NCBI GenBank assembly: GCA_047620505.1
Contig: JBLHKS010000017.1
Location: 1 to 58,039, forward strand
Direction of reading: 5' to 3'
Source of the DNA: JBLHKS01 sp047620505
GTDB lineage: Bacteria; Verrucomicrobiota; Verrucomicrobiia; Verrucomicrobiales; DEV007
Length of the DNA stretch: 58,039 nucleotides
Part shown: positions 50,293 through 58,039 of the stretch, in pieces
How positions within the stretch are numbered: position 1 is the first letter of the stretch
Layout of the letters: every line of letters starts with the position of its first letter
Translations under genes and position numbers: made by a program
The notes under the pieces: generated by a model
The model's input: the letters and a program-made list of their open reading frames with translations, nothing else
Database searches by the model: none
What the model was told of the DNA's origin: nothing

Positions 50293-52029
50293 TCAGCCTG
50301 GCAGCTGCTGGCGGAAAATCATCAGGGCGACGGCTCCCAAAACTAAGGCTGCGGCAACGAAATCTCGCGTTCCAAGCCGATCGCTCGCAGCGCTGAAACG
50401 AATGAATTTCAGCATCGCGCCAGTCGGGCAGCCATAGCGGCAGTAGGCTCGATTAACGAAAAGAGATGCGATCAGCCCGACTACAGCAACTGCGATCGTC
50501 GCCCAGCCAGCGATCCGAAAAACGAATGCGTCGAACGGCTCGATCCCGATGAGGCTGAACGGGAGGTGGCCCATCGCGACTGCGACGACCCAGACTAACA
50601 AAACAACAGGAAGGCAGCTTAGCATGAGCTCTAACTTTCCGCGAATCGCGAGCTGCCAGGGCAGGCGGCGAGCCACGAGATCCTGGACCGCGCCGAATGG
50701 ACAGAGGTGCGTGCAGAAAACCTGGCGGCCTGTGAAAACCGGAGCGACGAGCGCGGCGACGGTCAAAAGAGCCAGGGCTGGCGCAACCTTCCAGGCGATT
50801 CCGTTCTGCGCCCAACCAACGAGCTGAGCTTGAGAGAGCATGTCTGAATTGATGAAGCCGAGGTAGCCGACTAACAAGAGTTGGAAGCCGATTCGCAGCC
50901 ACTTTTTCCCGCGAAGCCGCGTGAACGCGATCGCCAGCCCCGCAAGTACGACTGTAGCCGTTCCTAGATCGCGCCAGCTAAACGGAATCAGGGGTTCGGC
51001 CGGTCGCGGAGGCCGAACTCGCGTGATTTCGCCTGCCGTGTGGATCAGGCCTTCTGCGACGGTCACGCTCGTTTTCGTCGCGCCCGAAACGCCGTCGATC
51101 TGCATTTCGACCATGTCGAGCTGGGTGATTTCCTCGAGGCTGAAGCCGACGAACGTATTGAAAAAGTAATCGTCCTCAGGGATGAGGTCGACGAACTCCG
51201 CGTTGTCGAAAGTTTCGCGAAGCGCCAGGCGCGTCACTCGAAATTCGGGGTCTGTCAGGATCAACAGATCGGTCGGTCCCTGGTAACCCATCATGTGGTC
51301 GGCGTGCGGCGAAGTCCGCGATGCGTAACCGATCAGCTGGCCGTTGGAATCGAGAATTTGAAGCAGATTTGGCCGCTCCGTTTCAGCTTCCAGCTTTGCC
51401 GCGCTTGGAAACTGAATGCGAACCTCAGCCAGGCTGATTTCATTGGGAAACCGCGATTTCCGCGCTCCGCCGCCAAACCGAATCGCGATCCCATCCGCAA
51501 CCGACATGCTCGTCAGCGTTGCGCCCGAAACTCCGTCAACTTTGCGGCTTTCCCCAGCCTCATCCGGCCTCAGCCCGTTCCACTGCCGATGAAAAACCTC
51601 ATCCTCGCGAATTTCCGCGAGGTGCTCGCGCGTGTCGTCACTTCGCAGAATTGAAATCCCAACGATCCGGTTGTCCTCGCCGATCGCGACCATCGTATTC
51701 GTCGGTCCAGAAAATCCGATCACATCATTCGCGTCAGGCGAAGTCTGCACGACGGAACCGAGCCGCTCATTTTCGCTGTCGAGTACATTCTGGCCGCCGT
51801 GCGTCGGATCGCGATCGCCGAGTTTCGCTGCGGTTGGGAAAAAGGACCGCACATCTTTGACCTCCAGCAGTTGCTGAAAATCGCCGCGCTTCTGCGCCAC
51901 AAACCAGACGTGCTGTTGCCGAATCAAGATGATCAAAAAAACAAACACCCCAACGCGATAAGCGTGGAGTGCCCATTTTCGGCGGCTGTTTTTTGGGATC
52001 AATCGGCTGGGTGAAATCGGTTCGTTCAC
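50293..52029 (-). CDS. NosR/NirI-like membrane flavo-iron-sulfur protein with two FMN domains
   Basis: A 578-residue protein. After one N-terminal helix come two RnfG/NqrC-type FMN-binding domains, each ending in the covalent-flavin motif: DGVSGATLTSMS near residue 170 and DGVSGATKTSVT near residue 310, where the Thr would carry FMN by phosphoester. Several transmembrane helices follow, with two cysteine clusters, VFCTHLCPFGAVQD and YCRYGCPTGAMLKF, of the NapH/NosR type. The usual terminal 2x[4Fe-4S] ferredoxin domain of NosR is absent. It probably passes electrons from quinol to a periplasmic acceptor. Flavinylation needs an ApbE transferase elsewhere. The last codons include a partial palindrome. 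Confidence 0.85.
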   Translation of the reverse strand: MNEPISPSRLIPKNSRRKWALHAYRVGVFVFLIILIRQQHVWFVAQKRGDFQQLLEVKDVRSFFPTAAKLGDRDPTHGGQNVLDSENERLGSVVQTSPDANDVIGFSGPTNTMVAIGEDNRIVGISILRSDDTREHLAEIREDEVFHRQWNGLRPDEAGESRKVDGVSGATLTSMSVADGIAIRFGGGARKSRFPNEISLAEVRIQFPSAAKLEAETERPNLLQILDSNGQLIGYASRTSPHADHMMGYQGPTDLLILTDPEFRVTRLALRETFDNAEFVDLIPEDDYFFNTFVGFSLEEITQLDMVEMQIDGVSGATKTSVTVAEGLIHTAGEITRVRPPRPAEPLIPFSWRDLGTATVVLAGLAIAFTRLRGKKWLRIGFQLLLVGYLGFINSDMLSQAQLVGWAQNGIAWKVAPALALLTVAALVAPVFTGRQVFCTHLCPFGAVQDLVARRLPWQLAIRGKLELMLSCLPVVLLVWVVAVAMGHLPFSLIGIEPFDAFVFRIAGWATIAVAVVGLIASLFVNRAYCRYGCPTGAMLKFIRFSAASDRLGTRDFVAAALVLGAVALMIFRQQLPG

Positions 52030-52129
52030 TTATGGAGTGCCGAGGAAAAACGGCAAGCCGAGGTTCGAATCCAACGTTTTCGGGTTGAGTCCCTGCCTTC
52101 GCGTGGAAGGGTGGGCAATGGCCAAAAAC

Positions 52130-52141
52130 CAGCAGCTGCTG
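52130..52141. repeat. CAGCAGCTGCTG palindrome in non-functional sequence
   Basis: Exact copy in the remnant upstream of the truncated Gfo/Idh gene. It may once have encoded QQLL within a signal peptide. Confidence 0.85.
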
Positions 52142-52178
52142 GCTTTCCGGGCTCAGCGCCCAGGATTCTAAAGCGCCG

Positions 52179-52319
52179 CTGAAAGCTGGCATCATCGGAC
52201 TCGATACCTCGCATGTGATCGCGTTTACGAAGATTCTGAACGATCCCGAGCACAAGGATCACGTCCCTGGCGTCAGAATCGTTGCTGATGTGCTGAAGGC
52301 GAACGGTTGGGAGGGATAA
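52179..52319 (+). pseudogene. Gfo/Idh/MocA oxidoreductase remnant
   Basis: The frame at 52179-52319 reads LKAGIIGLDTSHVIAFTKIL then NDPEHKDHVPGVRIV, a typical start of a Gfo/Idh/MocA subgroup (NAD-binding strand GIIGLD and the following helix). After ADVLKANGWEG it stops at 52317-52319. The end GWEG resembles the GWE tail of intact relatives in this window, so a large internal deletion has probably joined the N-terminus to the last residues. Upstream, the signal-peptide-like part is out of frame. No function is expected. It lies between the NosR-like and MacB-type genes. Confidence 0.65.
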
Positions 52320-52321
52320 AT

Positions 52322-54412
52322 TCAGTTCACGTGTCGCAACGCATCGATCGGATCCATCTTCGCGGCTTTGCTAGCTGGGTAGAGGCCAAAGAGCACGCCG
52401 ATCACGACTGAAATCCCGAAGGCCAGCGGAATCGACCAAGGCACGATGATCGGGACCATCGTGCGGATCGATTCCGGGGCGTTGGCCATCATTTCCGGCC
52501 AGCTGGATTCGACCAGGCTGCGAAGGCCGACGATGATCGGCTTGGCGAGGAATCCAGCGATCACGCCGACGGCTCCGCCGACGACTGACAGAACCACTGT
52601 TTCGACGAGAAACTGCCGGGTGATATCGCCCTGCTTCGCGCCTAACGCGCGTCGAATCCCGATTTCCCGCGTTCGTTCGGTCACGGTCGCGAGCATGATG
52701 TTCATGATCCCGATCCCGCCGACGAGCAACGCGATCGCAGCGACGAGGCCGAGCATCGCGATAAACATGATTCGAGTGCTCTGCGCGCGCTCGAGCAATT
52801 CCATCGGCGCGAGGACCTCGAAATCGTCTTTCTCGTGCCAATCATCGATCTGACTCCGAATGATCTCGGCGGTTTCGAGGACTTTTTCGCGGTCGTTGAT
52901 TCGAAACGTAACCTGGACAACGGTCGGGTCGCCTTCGTCGTCTCTACTATAAAAATCGTAGACGTTTCGCCAATAGGTTGAGAGCGGAACGAAGGCGATG
53001 TTGGCGTCGGTCGAGTTTTCGAGATCGTCTTCGTCGAGACTGGCGGGCAGACCCGTGGGGCTGATCACGCCAATCACCTTGTATTTGTCGCTGATATCGT
53101 AGGTCGTCAGCTGAATGGAATTGCCGATCGGATTCTCAAATCCAAAGAGTTTTTCGGCCAAGCCAGCGCCGAGGATGATGACTTTGGCTTCGTTGACGTC
53201 GTGCGCGGCGGTGATGAAATTTCCAGCTGAAACCTCAAGATCATAGAGACCGGCATAATCGGTGGTCACGCCTCGCAGACCGGTCATTTCTTCCGCCGTT
53301 TTGTACTGATAAGTGGCTCGACTGAGTTCTTGCCAGGGCACAGCGCTTTCGATCGTTGGAACGCTTTTGACGAGAGCTTCGATCTCCTGGTTCGTAACGC
53401 CGTAGAGTCGGTTGTAGGGATTTTTGGGATCTCGTTCGGGCCGAACGGAAGTGACGATCACGTTCGTCGCGCCGAGTTTTTCGATCTGAGCCTGCGCCTC
53501 CGTGCTGATGCCTTCGCCAACGGCGAGAAGCCAGATGACCGAGGCGACGCCGATAAAAATTCCGAGCACGGTCAGGAGCGATCGCATCGGGTGGAGGTAG
53601 AGACTTTTGATGCCGAGCTCCCAAGGCCGAAGGAAAACTTCAATCGCGTGAGCGAGCGACCAGGCCGGTTTTGGCGCGGGCGGAGCCGCTTCTTTCGCCG
53701 GTTCATCGACAGGCCGATGCCGTTCATCGGACACGATCAATCCGTCTTTCAGGCGAATGATCCGACGCGCGCGCTGAGCGACTTCTTCCTCATGGGTAAC
53801 CATGATAATGGTCTTGCCATCTTCGTTGTTCAGCTTGTCGAGCAGCTCGAGAATCTCCTCGGTCGTGACAGAGTCGAGGTTACCGGTCGGCTCGTCGGCG
53901 AGGATGAAACTTGGATTCGCGGCGAGGCTGCGGGCGATGCCTGCGCGTTGCTGCTGCCCGCCGGAGAGCTGCTGTGGCCGGTGGTCGAGCCGATCGCCCA
54001 AACCAACAAGCTCAGCGAGTTCAAAACAGCGATCGTGGTCTTTTTCGGTTACTGAGCCGCGATAGTAGAGCGGGATTTCGATGTTTTCGAGGACCCGCAG
54101 CGACGGGATCAAATTGTAGGACTGAAAAACGAAGCCGATGTGGCTCGCCCGCATTCTCGCAGTCGAGTCGTCGTCAAGCTTGGCAACGTCGCGGCCATCG
54201 AGAATGAATTCGCCGGACGTCGGCTTGTCGAGACAGCCCAGCAAGTTGAGCAGGGTACTTTTGCCGGAGCCGGACGGCCCCATGATCGCTACGTAGTCGC
54301 CTTTCGGGACTTCGAGATCGATTCCTTTGAGAACGTGAAGCGGCTGGCCGCCGACATCGTAGTCCTTCCGAAGATCCCGGATGCTGACCGCAGTCCCTGG
54401 AGTTTCGCTCAT
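52322..54412 (-). CDS. MacB-type ABC transporter (ATPase fused to permease)
   Basis: A 696-residue protein. The N-terminal ATPase has GPSGSGKSTLLNLLGCLDKP (Walker A), the LSGGQQQRAGIARSLA signature and ILADEPTGNLDSVTT (Walker B). After a proline-rich linker (EPAKEAAPPAPKPAW) come the MacB permease helices (SLLTVLGIFIGVASVIWLLA), a large periplasmic domain, and FtsX-type helices near the end (VAAIALLVGGIGIMNIMLAT). It works with a periplasmic adaptor and a TolC channel to expel peptides, macrolides or lipoproteins by mechanotransmission. The gene is the last of the export operon. Confidence 0.93.
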   Translation of the reverse strand: MSETPGTAVSIRDLRKDYDVGGQPLHVLKGIDLEVPKGDYVAIMGPSGSGKSTLLNLLGCLDKPTSGEFILDGRDVAKLDDDSTARMRASHIGFVFQSYNLIPSLRVLENIEIPLYYRGSVTEKDHDRCFELAELVGLGDRLDHRPQQLSGGQQQRAGIARSLAANPSFILADEPTGNLDSVTTEEILELLDKLNNEDGKTIIMVTHEEEVAQRARRIIRLKDGLIVSDERHRPVDEPAKEAAPPAPKPAWSLAHAIEVFLRPWELGIKSLYLHPMRSLLTVLGIFIGVASVIWLLAVGEGISTEAQAQIEKLGATNVIVTSVRPERDPKNPYNRLYGVTNQEIEALVKSVPTIESAVPWQELSRATYQYKTAEEMTGLRGVTTDYAGLYDLEVSAGNFITAAHDVNEAKVIILGAGLAEKLFGFENPIGNSIQLTTYDISDKYKVIGVISPTGLPASLDEDDLENSTDANIAFVPLSTYWRNVYDFYSRDDEGDPTVVQVTFRINDREKVLETAEIIRSQIDDWHEKDDFEVLAPMELLERAQSTRIMFIAMLGLVAAIALLVGGIGIMNIMLATVTERTREIGIRRALGAKQGDITRQFLVETVVLSVVGGAVGVIAGFLAKPIIVGLRSLVESSWPEMMANAPESIRTMVPIIVPWSIPLAFGISVVIGVLFGLYPASKAAKMDPIDALRHVN

Positions 54413-54421
54413 TCGTTCGAA

Positions 54422-55918
54422 TCAGGAATCGGCGCGCAAGGTTCGAGCGCGCTCCGCCGCCAGCAGCTGCTGCTGATCTTTGACGGCTTTGCGGGTGTCG
54501 ACCACTTCAGTCGGCAACCTCAATTTATCGATATATTCTTCCGGGCTAAGCACAAGTTCCTGTCCTGGAACGAGTCCGTTTTCGATCACAACTGACGTGT
54601 TGTTCGAAGCGCCGATTTCAACCTGCATCGGCTGAAGCTTGTTTTCTTCGTCCCGAACGATGCAGTAATACTGGTTTTCGCGCTCCACGATCGCCTGGAC
54701 GGGGACCTGAAGCGCTTCGTCGCGCTGATCGACGAGAATCGCAGTCTCAGCCGTCATTCCCTGACGAAGACTTGCTGGAGGATCGATAATTTTGACGGTC
54801 ACGCCGTAGTTTTTGATGTGCGCGACGTAGGAATTTTTTCGCGGCAAAGGATATTCGGTAACGTCAACGACTTCGCCCTTGAGAATGATATCCGGCAAAG
54901 CGTCCAACGCGATCGTGACCGTCATTTCGGTCTCGATCAGATCGATCCGCGACTCGTTAACTGCGGCAACGACGTGCATCCGCTTCGGATCCGGCAAGCG
55001 AATGATTTCCTGGCGTTCGACGACCGTTTTTCCTTCCTCGATCAGCGGCTCGCCGGTCGAGCTCTCCTTGTTTGAGTAGACAACCTGGCCAGAGGCCGGC
55101 GCGAGGATCGTGCAGAGTTCGATCTGCCGCTCTGTTTCTTCGAGCTGAGCCTCATCGATATTGAAAGTCCGCTCTGCAGCAGAGTGTTTGGCGATCGTGG
55201 TTTCGATTTTCGCACTCAGCTGAGTGATCATCTTTTCCTTCGTGTAGGTCCGAAGCACCGAGAGCTTCGTCCGCGCGACTTCGAGTTCCTTGAGAGCTTT
55301 GTCGACTGCGAAGCGATCCGCCTCAAGCTGGACGGACGAAACATAACCTTTTTCGCTGAGCCGCTGGCTGTAGACGAGATATTCCTGGGCGCGGCGCAAA
55401 TTCTCCTGAGAAACGAAAATTTCGCTCTCCATCTGCTCTTCCTGCTCGACGAAAGTTCCGCTTTCGTACTCCGCAAGCTCAAGGCGAGCGGTCTCCTTGT
55501 CGGCTCTGGCCTGAGCGAGCGCGGCGCGGCTGCCGTTGACGTCGATCTGGCGGCCAATGAGTTTGTCCTGCAACGCAGCGTCATCGAGCCGGATGAGAAA
55601 ATCGCCTTCTTCAACGTAGGAACCCTCGGGAATGATTTCCAGAATCGTGATTCCGGCTGAGCCCACGTCGGCTTCGCAGCGGATTTCGACGTTGCTCGAG
55701 CTTTCGATATTTCCGCTTTCGATCACCTCAAGAATGAACGGTTCGAGCGTGACTTCCGCAGTCACGGCAGCTTCGATTTTTTCACTCGAGGCCGCGTCAG
55801 CTCTCTTGGAACTGAGAAGAGGTTTGACGAAAACAACCAGAATCAGCACGAGAGCCGCTTTCCACCAATGACGCTTCAACCGAGCAGCTGCTGATTGCTT
55901 CTTTTTTGTTTGGCTCAT
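54422..55918 (-). CDS. MacA-type periplasmic adaptor (HlyD family)
   Basis: A 498-residue membrane-fusion protein anchored by one N-terminal helix (HWWKAALVLILVVFVKPLLS). The lipoyl/biotinyl half-motifs are EIIPEGSYVEEGDFLIRLDD and AQLEETERQIELCTILAPAS followed by GQVVY. Between them is a long coiled-coil hairpin of about 150 residues that reaches the outer-membrane channel. A C-terminal beta-barrel (VTEYPLPRKNSYVAHIKNYG) follows. Stop and neighbouring starts are close (9 bases to the ABC gene, overlap with the TolC gene). Palindromes: exact 54461-54472, one-mismatch 55882-55893. Confidence 0.9.
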   Translation of the reverse strand: MSQTKKKQSAAARLKRHWWKAALVLILVVFVKPLLSSKRADAASSEKIEAAVTAEVTLEPFILEVIESGNIESSSNVEIRCEADVGSAGITILEIIPEGSYVEEGDFLIRLDDAALQDKLIGRQIDVNGSRAALAQARADKETARLELAEYESGTFVEQEEQMESEIFVSQENLRRAQEYLVYSQRLSEKGYVSSVQLEADRFAVDKALKELEVARTKLSVLRTYTKEKMITQLSAKIETTIAKHSAAERTFNIDEAQLEETERQIELCTILAPASGQVVYSNKESSTGEPLIEEGKTVVERQEIIRLPDPKRMHVVAAVNESRIDLIETEMTVTIALDALPDIILKGEVVDVTEYPLPRKNSYVAHIKNYGVTVKIIDPPASLRQGMTAETAILVDQRDEALQVPVQAIVERENQYYCIVRDEENKLQPMQVEIGASNNTSVVIENGLVPGQELVLSPEEYIDKLRLPTEVVDTRKAVKDQQQLLAAERARTLRADS

Positions 55919-58039
55919 TCTTTTTCTTCCCTTTGTGATTGTTGTTTTCGTCCGAATATCGCCAGAATCCCTTTCCGGCGTTGCGGTTCTTCGGACGTTT
56001 CCGGCAATTCCTCGGTCTTTTCACCCTGCTGAACCTCAGTTCGGGGTTGGTCGGCTGCCGCCTGTGTGTAACGACGCCGTTCCTGGATGCGATCTTTCAA
56101 AAGATCCCCCGTAATTGGACCTGGATCGATCCAAAGCCCCTTTTCATCCAGATCCATCACGCCTAGCTCGTAATCGAGCGACATCCGGAGCACCTCGAAC
56201 CCGACCCAAACGTCAAGAAAGTCGTTCTGCGCGGAAAGTAGATCGCCAAGCGCATCGACCAGGTCCCGCGCCGTTGTCGCCCCGAATTGCGCGCCGCCAG
56301 CTCCGGGTTTTGGCGGTTCGCCGAGCCGCAAACCCGCCAGGTCCACCTGAGCAATCGCGATTCGCACCGCTGCTCGCCGAACTTCGAAGTTCAGCTGACT
56401 CAAGCGGACGACTCGCAGCGTGTTGCGCAAACTCTGCGTCGCCTGGTCCTCAAACGCCATGTAACCCCGGCGTGAGCGCTGGTAAGAAATCAGGGTTTCG
56501 CGGTAAACATTTCGCTCCTCGAGCCTGCGCAACGGCGTGTCGATTTCCAGACCAACCTGGAGTCGGCCAGCACCTTTGGTGAAGTTGAAAGCGTCGTTGC
56601 CGATGGTCGGGATGTCGCCGTTGACGATCAAATTCAGCCCGGTTTTGAGCGCTTCCTGGCTGAGCGAAACCTGCCGCCAGGAATCGACCAGGCCGGCGCG
56701 CGCGTTCATCCAATCGAGCCGATTTGAATCCGCCAACGCGTAGGCCGTGTCGTATTCGATATCGATCGGCTTGAGCGTGATCGATTCCAATCGGGCAGCG
56801 GCCTGAATCAGCGAAAGCTCCAGCAGATGACTCGAAAGCAAGGTCATCTGGTCGACGACCCTGGCCCTGGCGCGCTCCAACAGTGCAGGCGGCGGCTCGG
56901 TTTCCAGCAGCGCCGCCAAACTCTGCTGATTTTCGCCGAGCGAGGTCCGCAAATGCCCAAGGCTGACGACGAGTCGACTCAGCGCGTCTACGAGGATTTC
57001 CGCGTCGAACAAATCCGGATCCATGTGGACGTTCTGCAATTCGGGGCGCTGAATCAGCAAGTCCAGCTGCTCACGGCGCTCCGGCAGCTGCTGGCGGAAT
57101 CGATCGAGATCAGACTCCGCCCGATCCAACTGAGCCGTGATCCTCGGGGCCAGCGCATCCAGCCTTTTCAGCTGAATCGTCAGATCATCCGGCGTCTTGA
57201 TCCGGTCCTTGCGGCGCACGTTGCCTAGAATCGAGGCTACCCGGCTCTGAAGCTCGCTGACGGTGGGGTCGACCAGGCTGAATCGATCGAGAAGTTCGTC
57301 TTCGACCACGACTTCCAGCTCAGGCGGCAGCCCGATCGAAACTTTATAAGTGTCGACCGATCCTTCGAAGCCCGAATACGCCGTGAGCAACGCGCTTTGC
57401 CCGTTGTAGAGCGCCTGCCGCGCCTGATCGACCTGAAGCCGATTGGAAATCCGCCCCGCGTCGAAAGCGGCCTGAAGTTGAGCCAACGAATCGCGCAACG
57501 CCGCGACGCTCGCCTCCTGGTTCTGGATCTGCTGTCGAGATTGTAGGAGTCCGAGAAAAGCGCCCGCGCCCGAGCCGCCACCTGCGATTTGGGGGGCCCC
57601 GCCGATTCCATTGCTACCTCGCGACGGCCCTTCCGCGATCGAGCGTCCAGCGACGGTGTCAATGTAGAAACTCTGCTGGAACTGCTTCATCCTCCGGACG
57701 TTAGCGAGCAGACCGCGCTCCGACTGGGTCAGTTCTTCGAGCACAAAATCACGCGCGCTGAATCGCAGAAGCGGCTGCGTTACCCCGAAATTCACAACCG
57801 AAGAAACCACCGAATTGCTGTCGCCGGAAATGTCGAACAGGATCGAATTCGCGAGCCCGAGGACCAAGTCGGCCCCGGTCGCCGTTCGGTGATCGATCTG
57901 GAAATTCGTCAGCGCCGAAACGTCGGTCTGCGGACTCGAACTACCGCCGCTGCTCGTGGTGCTGGACGTTCCATCGGCGGATTCCGAATTTGAACCCGAA
58001 TTTGAACCCGAATTTGAACCCGAATTCGATCTCGAACCT
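55915..58039 (-). CDS. TolC-family outer membrane channel, 5' end outside the window
   Basis: At least 707 residues are encoded and the reading frame stays open to the right edge. It shows the long helical hairpins of outer-membrane efflux proteins, for example LLQSRQQIQNQEASVAALRD, LSQEALKTGLNLIVNGDIPT and FEVRRAAVRIAIAQVDLAGL, with the family's helix-turn repeats in two copies. It forms the TolC-like exit duct for the MacAB-type pump. Its N-terminal part contains a low-complexity (Asn-Ser-Gly-Ser) repeat near the edge and a Ser/Thr/Gly-rich linker (GTSSTTSSGGSSSPQTDVSA). Overlaps the adaptor gene start by 4 bases. Confidence 0.9.
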   Translation of the reverse strand, partial: GSRSNSGSNSGSNSGSNSESADGTSSTTSSGGSSSPQTDVSALTNFQIDHRTATGADLVLGLANSILFDISGDSNSVVSSVVNFGVTQPLLRFSARDFVLEELTQSERGLLANVRRMKQFQQSFYIDTVAGRSIAEGPSRGSNGIGGAPQIAGGGSGAGAFLGLLQSRQQIQNQEASVAALRDSLAQLQAAFDAGRISNRLQVDQARQALYNGQSALLTAYSGFEGSVDTYKVSIGLPPELEVVVEDELLDRFSLVDPTVSELQSRVASILGNVRRKDRIKTPDDLTIQLKRLDALAPRITAQLDRAESDLDRFRQQLPERREQLDLLIQRPELQNVHMDPDLFDAEILVDALSRLVVSLGHLRTSLGENQQSLAALLETEPPPALLERARARVVDQMTLLSSHLLELSLIQAAARLESITLKPIDIEYDTAYALADSNRLDWMNARAGLVDSWRQVSLSQEALKTGLNLIVNGDIPTIGNDAFNFTKGAGRLQVGLEIDTPLRRLEERNVYRETLISYQRSRRGYMAFEDQATQSLRNTLRVVRLSQLNFEVRRAAVRIAIAQVDLAGLRLGEPPKPGAGGAQFGATTARDLVDALGDLLSAQNDFLDVWVGFEVLRMSLDYELGVMDLDEKGLWIDPGPITGDLLKDRIQERRRYTQAAADQPRTEVQQGEKTEELPETSEEPQRRKGILAIFGRKQQSQREEKE
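57985..58028 (-). repeat. 12-bp tandem repeat encoding Asn-Ser-Gly-Ser
   Basis: The unit CGAATTTGAACC repeats about 3.5 times. Read on the minus strand it gives NSGS repeats in frame with the TolC-family protein. Copy number can change without breaking the frame, so linker length could vary between strains. Confidence 0.85.

Noticed and set aside
51767..52255. Frame of 162 codons over the NosR-like N-terminus and the gap
   Set aside because: Out of frame with the conserved protein, with no recognisable motif. The gap is explained better as a Gfo/Idh remnant on the other strand.

Overview
The window looks like chromosomal DNA of a Gram-negative, GC-rich, heterotrophic member of the PVC group, most likely Verrucomicrobiota. 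I infer this from the mix of secreted twin-arginine Gfo/Idh/MocA oxidoreductases, formylglycine sulfatases, an Asp-box sialidase-like protein and a secreted BamB-like propeller, next to kdsB (LPS Kdo), an OmpA-domain protein and a TolC-type channel. The kdsB-pyrG pair is also adjacent in Chlamydia, another PVC member. No 16S rRNA, tRNA or CRISPR array was seen, so the assignment rests on gene content.

Layout. 1-1035: scarred island with the end of an IS3-type transposase, a split GT9-like glycosyltransferase, and a DUF433/DUF5615 toxin-antitoxin pair flanked by a 34-bp direct repeat. 1036-2877: nuoC-nuoB without other nuo genes, then a frameshifted membrane-anchored gene. 3115-8502: hypothetical gene, two secreted Gfo/Idh oxidoreductases, malQ. 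8525-9425: HNH nuclease with an antitoxin-like partner. 9647-18192: mdh, membrane protein, miaB, BamB-like propeller, sialidase-like protein, an anchored hypothetical, cysteine-synthase-like enzyme, HPP protein. 18278-21823: Gfo/Idh + SDR operon facing a sulfatase. 21888-24045: CNNM/CorC transporter, FmdB zinc ribbon, rpsN. 24136-28803: SIS, ROK and SDR genes, then a DASS transporter with a cupin. 28856-35218: GMC dehydrogenase with its small subunit, a methyltransferase-like protein, a metallophosphatase-cyanophycinase fusion, and a second sulfatase. 35219-36624: two structured non-coding regions around an esterase. 36625-41617: ParA-like ATPase with transmembrane tail, hydrolase, OmpA protein, lipoprotein, TPR protein, recO. 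41724-48917: prfB with its programmed frameshift, a large hybrid histidine kinase, pyrG, kdsB. 49021-58039: two secreted hypotheticals, a NosR-like FMN/Fe-S membrane protein, a Gfo/Idh remnant, and a TolC-MacA-MacB-type export operon running off the right edge.

The most striking signal is not a gene. The perfect 12-bp palindrome CAGCAGCTGCTG occurs 22 times exactly by my reading, with at least 12 further single-mismatch copies, scattered about one per gene across unrelated genes and gaps. A random 58-kb sequence should hold far fewer than one. It is read as Gln-Gln-Leu-Leu or Ala-Ala-Ala when it falls in genes, and is over-represented in gaps and at gene ends. It behaves like a genome-wide iterated palindrome (compare HIP1 of cyanobacteria, DNA uptake sequences, Chi). 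I know of no described equivalent.

Much of the protein-coding content fits a lifestyle of dismantling sulfated and decorated glycans: sulfatases, sialidase-like hydrolase, secreted sugar oxidoreductases, SDRs, SIS/ROK sugar-phosphate handling, and 4-alpha-glucanotransferase for internal glycogen.
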